Shown piece after piece: positions 58,252 to 64,000 of a DNA stretch of 64,000 nucleotides. A model generated the notes under the pieces. The model worked only from the letters and a program-made list of their open reading frames with translations, ran no database searches and was not told where the DNA came from. Numbering within the stretch: position 1 is the first letter of the stretch; each line of letters opens with the position of its first letter. The DNA is taken from NCBI RefSeq assembly GCF_019175285.1, contig NC_056522.1:61741468-61805467 (forward strand), read 5' to 3'. The position numbers and the translations under genes were made by a program. Source of the stretch: Sceloporus undulatus (taxonomy: Eukaryota; Chordata; Lepidosauria; Squamata; Phrynosomatidae).

Positions 58252-61200
58252 CTTCATACAAAACACCAAACCTCTTTGACTGTGCTAGTTACCTATGTTA
58301 AAGGATTTGAGTGGGGAGTATGGAAGGCTTTTTCATGTGAGCTCCTCCCCACATTTTAAAATAGTGTAGTCCAAATGCAACTTTACCACTTCATCTGATT
58401 TTTTTTTTTTTTGGAAGAATACAATGGATGACTTGAAATGCGAAGAGGATAAGTTTTCAGAGACTTTATTTTACCTATGTGGGAGCAGTTTAGTATGACA
58501 ATAGCCTTCATTAATTGAACACTATAACTGACATAGAATTGAGACAAAGCTGTATTAGTCTGGAATATGAGTATGCAAAGGATCTTCTGGCCTCTTTGAG
58601 ACTAACTTAACTGTGTGAAAGAAATTGTAGCAGAATAATAATAATAATAATAATAATACGTTTTATTTATAGACCGCTATTCCGCGATGATCATAGCGGT
58701 GTACAGTAAAATCGTAATATAATACAAAATACAGTTAAAGGAGGGAGAAGTCTCGTCCTTCAGGCAGTCCCTGATGTTGCTGGGTCTGCCTGATGGCTCC
58801 CTCTGAGGGCCGAGATGGACAGTGAGGAGGGAGGGGCCTCTTCCTTCAGGCAGACCTTGATGTTGCTGGTCTGCCTGATGGGCTCCCTCTGAGGCCGAGA
58901 TGACAGTTGAGGAGGGAGGGGCCTCTTCCTTCAGGCCGACCTGTGATGTTGCTGTGTCTGCCTGATGGCTCCCTCTGAGGCCGAGATGACAGTTGAGGAG
59001 GGAGGGGCCTCTTCCTTCAGGCAGACCTTATGTTTCTGGGTCTGCCTGATGGCTCCCTCTGAGGCCGAGATGACAGTTGAGGGGAGGGGCCTCTTCCTTC
59101 AGGCAGACCTTGATGTTGTGGGTCTGCCTGATGGCTCCCTCTATGGCCGAGATGACAGTAGAGGGAGGGAGGGGCCTCTTCCTTCAGGCAGACCTTGATG
59201 TTGCTGTGGGTCTGCCTGATGGCTCCCTCAGAGGCCGAGATGACAGTTAGGAGGGAGGGGGGCCTCTTCCTTCAGGCAGACCTTGATGTTGCTGGGTCTG
59301 CCTGATGGCTCCTCTGAGGCCGAGATGACAGTTGAGGAGGGAGGGGCCTCTTTCCTTCAGGCAGACTTGATGTTGCTGGGTCTGCCTGATTGCTCCCTCT
59401 GAGCCGGCGATGACAGTTGGGAGGGAGGGGGCCTCTTCCTTCAGGCATCTCGATGTTGTTGGGTCTGCCTGATGGCTCCCTCTGAGGCGGAGATTACAGT
59501 TGAGGAGGGAGGGGCCTCTTCCTTCAGGCAGACCTCGCTGTTGCTGGGTCTGCCTGATGGCTCCCTCTGAGGCCGAGATGACAGTTGAGGAGGGAGGGGC
59601 CTCTTCCTTCGGCAGACCCTGATGTTGCTGGGTCTGCCTGATGGCTCCCTCTGAGGCCGAGATGACAGTTGAGGAGGGAGGGGCCTCTTCCTTCAGGCAG
59701 ACCTTGATGTTGCTGGGTCTGCCTGATGCTCCCTCTGAGGCCGAGATGACAGTTGAGGAGGGAGGGCCTCTTCCTTCAGGCGACCTTGATGTTGCTGGGT
59801 CTGCCTGATGGCTCCCTCTGAGGCCGAGATGACAGTTTGGAGGGAGGGGCTCTTCCTTCAGGCAGACCTGATGTTGGCTGGGTCTGCCTGATGGCTCCTC
59901 TGAGGCCGAGGATGAACAGTTGGGAGGGAGGGGCCTCTTCCTTCAGCAGACCTTGATGTTGCTGGGTCTGCCTGATGGCCTCTGGGCCGAGATGACAGTT
60001 GAGGAGGGAGGGGCCTCTTCCTTCAGGCATCCTCGATGTTGCTGGGTCTGCCTGATGGCTCCCTCTGAGGCCGAGATGACAGTTGTTGAGAGGGAGGGCC
60101 TCTTCCTTCAGGCAGTCCTCGATGTTGCTGGGTCTGCCTGATGGCTCCCTCTGAGGCCGAGATGACAGTTGAAGAGGAGGGGGGCCTCTTCCTTCAGGCT
60201 GTCCCGATGTTGCTGGGTCTGCCTGATGGCTCCCTCTGAGGCCGAGGATGACAGTTGAGGAGGGAGGGGCCTCTTCCTTCAGGCAGACCTTGATGTTGCT
60301 GGGTCTGCCTGATGGCTCCCTCTGAGGCCGAGATGACAGTTGAGGAGGGAGGGGCTCTTCCTTCAGGCAGACCTTGATGTTGCTGGGTCTGCCTGATGGC
60401 TCTCTGAGGCCGAGATGACAGTTGAGGAGGGAGGGGCCTCTTCCTTCAGGCAACCTTGATGTTGCTGGGTCTGCCTGATGGCTCCCTCTGAGGCCGAGAT
60501 GACAGTTGAGGAGGGAGAGGCCTTTCCTCAGGCAGACCTTGATGTTGCTGGGTCTGCCTGATGGCTCCCTCTGAGGCCGAGATGACAGTTGAGGAGGTTC
60601 GGGAAGTGGCCTCTTCCTTCAGGCAGACCTTTATGTTGCTGGGTCTGCCTGATGGCTCCCTCTGAGGCCCGAGATGACAGTTGAGGAGGGGGGCCTCTTC
60701 CTTCAGGCAGACCTGATGTTGCTGGGTCTGCCTGATGGCTCCCTCTGAGGCCGAGATGACAGTTGAGGAGGGAGGGGCCTCTTCCTTCAGGCAGACCTTG
60801 ATGTTGCTGGGTCTGCCTGATGGCTCCCTCTGAGGCCGAGATGACAGTTTTGAGGAGGGAGGGGCCTCTTCCTTCAGGCAGACCTTGATGTTGCTGGGTC
60901 TGCCTGATGGCTCCCTCTGAGGCCGAGATGACAGTTGAGGAGGGAGGGGCCTCTTCCTTCAGGCAGACCTTGATGTTGCTGGGTCTGCCTGATGGCTCCC
61001 TCTCAAGTGTTCCTAGAAGTGTTCCTAGACTTGGTTTACTTCCTCAGATATATGGAATGAACTGGTCCCCAGGAAAGACCTTTATAATCAGACTGTATGA
61101 ATAGCCTACAAATGCAAAACTTGTGGGTATGGTAATGAGGTAACTTCAGTTTTAATTGGTCATTGAGGGACAAAGGCAGGAGGGAAGATGTCACCTAAGG

Positions 61201-62970
61201 CCAGGGTGGGTGGGAAGACATGATAAACTGTATAAGAGTGGCTGAGGTTGGAGTGTTAACCAATATTATAATAGATGTAGCGTGGACACTCTTACCCTGT
61301 TTATCATATCTCCTTTCTGGCTCCAAGCCAGCACACACCACATACCAAAATTCTCTCCACCATTCAGCCACCCACTCTGGCCTTAAGCTACATCTTTCCT
61401 CTTGCCTTTGTCCCTCAGTGACCATAACAGTCACAGTAAACAGAAAAATACAGTCTGATTTTAAAACCAGTTAAGTCCATAGGATTCTTTTATCCTTGTT
61501 TTTCTTAGTGGTAGAGTACTGTTACTGGATCCCAATTTCTCCTCTTCCCTTTACTGAGAGAATTTTTAAGGAAAGGAAGGGGGTAGCCTTAATGTGGAAG
61601 TTCTAAGAGTCAAGTATTTGCATCTCACTGTAGATCTTTCCTTCATTTTACTTTATGTCCAGAGAAGAGCTAAGAAGTTTTCTCTTTCTCCCTTCCCAAA
61701 GCAGAAAAGGGCTGGAATAGACAATCTGACTGTGGAAATTAAAGCACTATTGACTGGACTACTAAGAAATTAATGTCTCATTAGAAATTCACTTTATGCA
61801 AGTTAAAAATAAGCAGACCAAATAACTGAAACAGATCTGCCATTCTTTACAGTTTTAAAATTTAGCCTGTATAAGGATGGGAAACCATTGGCCCAGGAGA
61901 AGCTGCCAGTTGTTGCCTTTCTATCTAACCCGCAGTCTTTCCTACTCCTGCCCTCTCCTTTATGTGTTTAGCAGAAAAAACACAGGGGACTGTCACAAGA
62001 CTAATGGACTACTCTGTCCTTCTCTTTCTAAGTTGGCTGAACCAGGAGGGATCACAAGGAGGGTCTTCTTTTCCTTTGCAGCTGGCACAGAGGCAGAATG
62101 AGATGCCAATTGAGGGGTCAAAGTAGCTTGTCTTTCCTCCCGCAATCCCCATTTTCCATGCTGACCATTAAGAGAAACCCTTTCCTCCTTAGTCAGCAAA
62201 AAAAAAAAAAAAAAAAAACCAAGCAAGCTAGCAGCAGAGGGCATGCAGCATTAAACAGGATGCTATTAATCTGAATAAAATGCAGGGTGTGTTAATGGGG
62301 AACAGGGAACCTAAATTATCTCAGACAAAGGGTATGGTAAGAAGTCATGGGATGTGAGGACAAAACATGATACTACACAATGAAAGATAGGAAGAATTTG
62401 GGGGGGTGAGTTTTCTCTCTGGCTTCACACAGCACCACCGCTAGACTATAGTCTGTGTCAACAATAAGGTCCCTCTCTCTGTAAAATACGAGAGATAACA
62501 TATAAAAATGATCTTCTGACTGAGATGTATATGCTAGTAGGTGATTTGATTTACACACTATCTTGTCTAGGTGTGCCAAGTGTTGGTTACATTGGCCTGT
62601 TACAGACAGCCAAAATAAAGCTGCTTCGAGTCACAGTGGAGTTATGGTGTTTCAATGATGCATGCGTCCTAAGAGTCCAGAAGTCGCACCAAAGCCACAC
62701 TCCAGACTGGAGCGTGGCTTTGATGTGGCTTCTGGACTCTTAAGATGCATGCATCATTGAAACACCATACCTCCATTGTGACTCGAAGCAGCTTTATTTT
62801 GGCTGTCTGTAACAGGCCATTATATCTTGAAATAAAACACATACCTCAAGTTAAGAACTAGCTACGTCAGAAATTACTTCTCTTTTTTCCTTTTCAGACC
62901 ACCAAATCCTATTGAATATCTGGCAGCATATCTTTTAAAAAATAAGGCACAGTATGAGGACCGAAATTAA
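52940..62970 (+). CDS. DPY30: DPY30 gene, complete coding region
   Basis: DPY30 is the small dimeric subunit shared by the SET1/MLL (COMPASS) H3K4 methyltransferases; it docks on ASH2L through its C-terminal DPY-30 helices and is nuclear. Four coding exons join in phase to exactly 99 residues, the human length: [12 protein letters not shown], then [16 protein letters not shown], then a 47-codon exon beginning [20 protein letters not shown], and a last exon ending in KAQYEDRN. The DPY-30 motif spans about residues 54-90 ([20 protein letters not shown] into [13 protein letters not shown]). Differences from human are mostly in the flexible N-terminus. A non-coding exon 1 is inferred at about 52940-53059. 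It is divergent from SPAST; the start of the span is approximate. Confidence 0.97.
53203..53412. mobile_element. Palindromic MITE variant (CACTGTTATAGCGCT ends)
   Basis: CACTACACTGTTATAGCGCT on the left pairs with ACCGCTATAGCAGTGTGG on the right; inner CCTGGGATTTGTAGTTTGG pairs with TAAACTACAAAGCCCATA. In DPY30 intron 1. Confidence 0.72.
53455..53673. mobile_element. Palindromic MITE, full copy
   Basis: Left GGTCTGAAACAGGAATAATC (worn end), inner GAATCATGGGAACTGTAGTT; right inner CAATTCCCAAAGTGCCCCAG, end TGCAGTGTGTTTTGGACC. Confidence 0.78.
53769..53983. mobile_element. Palindromic MITE, full copy
   Basis: GACGCATCCGCACTGCAG to CTACAGTGTGGATGCAGCC, with CAATGCTATGGAATCCTGGG mirrored by CCCAGGATTCCATGGCATTG. 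Confidence 0.82.
54239..54301 (+). CDS. DPY30: DPY30 exon 2, contains the ATG
   Basis: Exon between TTCCTTCCAG| and |GTGATGC. The coding part is 54266-54301 and reads [12 protein letters not shown] (human MEPEQMLEGQTQ). The upstream 27 bp is 5' UTR. Confidence 0.95.
54392..54439 (+). CDS. DPY30: DPY30 exon 3
   Basis: 48 bp between TTTTCCAG| and |GTAACTAAT, phase 0 at both ends. It encodes [16 protein letters not shown] (human VAENPHSEYGLTDNVE). Confidence 0.96.
54590..54705 (+). repeat. SINE 3' half (CORE/MIR-like family)
   Basis: TAAGAAAATCCTGTGAAATT, GGTCACCATAAGTCAACAGG, CGACCTGAAGGCATGTGGG matches the tail half of the SINE at 12965. Confidence 0.55.
54719..54790. repeat. Hairpin, 29-bp arms, DPY30 intron 3
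   Basis: CAACCTGTCATAAGTCATTA (54719 on) is mirrored by TAATGACTTATGGTAGGTTG (ending 54790) around a 14-bp loop, with two or three mismatches. It abuts the element beginning at 54796. Confidence 0.85.
55055..55266. repeat. Minisatellite, about 55-58 bp x 4
   Basis: Units built on TTCATTACCCTTTATTTCAC, GTTATTTAGGCAATTCACAT. The copies differ by point changes and short gaps. Confidence 0.85.
55290..55405 (+). repeat. SINE 5'/core fragment (CORE/MIR-like family)
   Basis: TTGAGCATTGGACTATGGCT, CTCTCTCAGCCTCCTCAG, AAATGGCAATGGAAAATCCC, CTGCCAAGAAAACCC. Confidence 0.55.
55676..55790. repeat. Left half of a palindromic MITE
   Basis: GGCTACATCCATACTGGAG, ACCGCTTTAACTC, ACTATGGAATTCTGGGAGTT. Nested in the 1.62-kb element. 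Confidence 0.6.
56425..57533. other. DPY30 intron 3, right part
   Basis: Mostly unrecognised. Includes a four-fold GGTAAATC-type short repeat at 57177-57235, an 18-G run at about 57258 and a CR1 3' tail remnant (CCAACTCTATGATTCTATGA) at about 57385-57442. Confidence 0.5.
57534..57676 (+). CDS. DPY30: DPY30 exon 4 (DPY-30 motif)
   Basis: 143 bp between ATTTTTAAG| and |GTATGGTG. It begins [20 protein letters not shown] and carries the first helix of the dimerisation motif, [20 protein letters not shown]. Confidence 0.98.
58020..58165 (+). repeat. CR1 3' end fragment
   Basis: GGTCTTTAAACAGAGGCTGG, TTTCCTGCATGGCAGGGGGT, CCAACTCTATGATTCTATGA. Confidence 0.8.
58208..58246. repeat. (CT)n microsatellite
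   Basis: About 19 CT units. Confidence 0.9.
58634..58735 (-). repeat. L2-like LINE 3' tail, minus copy
   Basis: (AAT)n then ACGTTTTATTTATAGACCGC, TATTCCGCGATGATC, ATAGCGGTGTACAG: reversed this is the usual L2-like GTACACCGC...GCGGTCTATAAATAAA tail. The minisatellite starts where its body would be. Confidence 0.55.
58736..61004. repeat. Minisatellite, about 85 bp x 27, DPY30 last intron
   Basis: I count 27 occurrences of the GATGTTGCTGGGTCTGCCTG core at a mean spacing of about 84.5 bp. A unit runs GTTGAGGAGGGAGGGGCCTC, TTCCTTCAGGCAGACCTTGA, TGTTGCTGGGTCTGCCTGAT, GGCTCCCTCTGAGGCCGAGA, TGACA. Units differ mainly by single-base gaps in G, C or T runs. On the minus strand all three frames are open in many units, which gives a long but meaningless open stretch (60453-59776). 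Confidence 0.95.
61005..62590. other. DPY30 intron 4, nothing recognised
   Basis: A doubled AAGTGTTCCTAG follows the minisatellite and a 20-odd-A run lies near 62195. No repeat or gene otherwise. Confidence 0.5.
62596..62817. mobile_element. Long-palindrome MITE, near-perfect copy
   Basis: Ends GGCCTGTTACAGACAGCC and GGCTGTCTGTAACAGGCC are exact complements. The arms continue through CAAAATAAAGCTGCTTCGAG and CACAGTGGAGTTATGGTGTT to a centre near 62706. This is the best preserved of the family and probably young. Confidence 0.85.
62898..62970 (+). CDS. DPY30: DPY30 exon 5, stop codon
   Basis: Acceptor CCTTTTCAG| at 62897. Codons [20 protein letters not shown] then DRN and TAA at 62968-62970. 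It carries the second helix of the DPY-30 motif; Tyr replaces two Phe/Ser positions of human. Confidence 0.98.
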
Positions 62971-63190
62971 TTTCATCCAAAGAGGACCATCTGATTGCTC
63001 AGCATATATGTTAAATAAACATGAATCATTGACTGGTGTATAAATCTGACAAAACCAAAATCCTAATTTACACATTTCTTAAACCTTTTCTTGTATTATT
63101 TAAAAAACATACCTTGCGTTTTATATCCTTCCTTGTTTTAAGCTAGCATTTAAACAAAAGCGTCCAAAATAAAGTCATGACATTTCAATT
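62971..63190 (+). terminator. DPY30: DPY30 3' UTR with two AATAAA signals
   Basis: AATAAA occurs at 63014-63019 and again at 63168-63173. The second is followed by a T-rich stretch near 63184-63210. Either could end the mRNA; transcript data would decide. Confidence 0.6.
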
Positions 63191-63526
63191 AGGTGAGTAG
63201 TTTAATTATTTCATGGTCATAGTCCTATACACAAGTGCTTAAATCTCTTTGGCTTCTTTGGGCCTTACAAGTACTGTACATGGGATTGCTCTGCATAAGA
63301 TAGTCACCAGAGTATATCACATATTTAGATGTAGCCTTTTCAGCTTGTATGAAATAAAAGCATCTTGATTAAGGCAATGCCAACACAGAGATGGGAAAAT
63401 TAAAATCCTGGTAAATCTAATTCCAAGAGCAAGATGCAAAAAAGAGCTTGGTGTTCTTATTGCACAGGGTCTGACAGAAAGCAAGGCAGCTGAGAATCGT
63501 AACATGAGTCATGGAGCTGGAGAACA
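63190..63526. other. Sequence downstream of DPY30, nothing recognised
   Basis: No further gene on either strand before the next MITE. In mammals MEMO1 lies beyond DPY30; it is not reached here. Confidence 0.5.
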
Positions 63527-63528
63527 TA

Positions 63529-63782
63529 CAGTGGTGCCTCGGGTTACGAAATTAATTCGTTCCGCCGCCGCTTTCGTAACCCGAAAAGCATTCGCAAGCC
63601 GAAATGCCATAGGCGCTAATGGGGAAAAGCCGCGATTTCGTGCGAAAAAGCTGAAAAAAGCACCAAAATTTTTTTCGTAACCCGAAAAAACATTCGTAAC
63701 CTGGAACAATTATTTCCTATGGGATTTTTTCGTATCCCGGAAATTTCGTAACCTGGGTATTTCGTATCCCGGGGTACCACTG
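63529..63782. mobile_element. Tigger-like MITE, subfamily B
   Basis: 254 bp, ends CAGTGGTGCCTCGGGTTACG and CCCGGGGTACCACTG, TA on both sides, with core AAGCCGCGATTTCGTGCG as at 21641. Confidence 0.88.
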
Positions 63783-64000
63783 TACAGACAATTCTGAAGC
63801 TGGAATTGAAGGCTTTTAAGCTAGAGATTTCACAGCTCCACCCAGGATACAGCTGAAGGCTAGTTATCCAAGGAAAGATCTTGGAATGGGTCTTATTCTT
63901 AAATAACCCTTTCATCATGAAGAATTATTTATAGGCGGAGGCCCTGCTTAATCCAAGGGCTGCTCCATTCTTAGACATCTGTGTTCCATCTAACTAGAAG

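Noticed and set aside
59776-60453. 225-codon minus-strand open frame in DPY30 intron 4
   Set aside because: It is the 85-bp minisatellite read through; the frame rotates each unit and no unit-independent protein is encoded.
58736-61004. CRISPR-like array
   Set aside because: Units are head to tail with no spacers and lie in a vertebrate intron; it is a minisatellite.

Overview
The window is vertebrate nuclear DNA: two split host genes in a dense bed of interspersed repeats. The repeat mix (CR1, L2 and L1 LINEs, CORE/MIR-like tRNA SINEs, Tigger-like and palindromic hAT/Harbinger-like MITEs, an OposCharlie1-like hAT) points to a squamate reptile, most likely a lizard. This is inferred from repeats and gene structure, not from a species match.

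Host genes. SPAST (spastin, a microtubule-severing AAA ATPase) lies on the minus strand. Exons 1-16 can be placed from 52387 down to 3931, all with GT/AG borders and compatible phases. They encode 587 codons; the last exon (about 40 codons plus the 3' UTR) is not seen and should lie left of position 1. DPY30 (the 99-residue shared subunit of SET1/MLL H3K4 methyltransferase complexes) lies on the plus strand and is complete: coding exons at 54266-54301, 54392-54439, 57534-57676 and 62898-62970, plus a probable non-coding first exon ending at 53059. The two genes are head to head. The SPAST ATG and the DPY30 exon 1 donor are only about 670 bp apart across a CpG-rich, probably bidirectional promoter. 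The genes do not share a pathway; what they share is the promoter region.

Layout. 1-3930 is SPAST intron 16, with a 100-N gap at 1953-2052. 3931-22998 carries exons 16 to 5, separated by introns with a CR1 split by a solo LTR, a SINE split by a second solo LTR, Tigger-like MITEs, and an L2 LINE hit twice by MITEs. 22999-34799 is intron 4, whose last third is a 5'-truncated L1 ending about 30 bp from the exon 4 donor. 34896-51936 holds introns 3, 2 and 1, with CpG-rich terminal-inverted-repeat elements, a CR1 carrying a perfect hAT insertion, and several foldback MITEs. 51937-53059 holds SPAST exon 1, the promoter and DPY30 exon 1. 53060-64000 is DPY30, with a cluster of palindromic MITEs in intron 1, a 1.6-kb terminal-inverted-repeat element in intron 3, and a 27-unit, roughly 85-bp minisatellite in the last intron.

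I found no prokaryote-type system, CRISPR array, tRNA or rRNA gene. The observations most worth following are: the SPAST 5' leader (a 16-codon uORF whose stop directly abuts the main ATG, a second overlapping upstream ATG, and a conserved internal Met98); repeat insertions within about 20-30 bp of two SPAST splice donors; nested insertions that preserve target duplications and an underlying LINE reading frame; and two or three families of CpG-rich inverted-repeat elements, one with a telomere-like hairpin, that I cannot assign.
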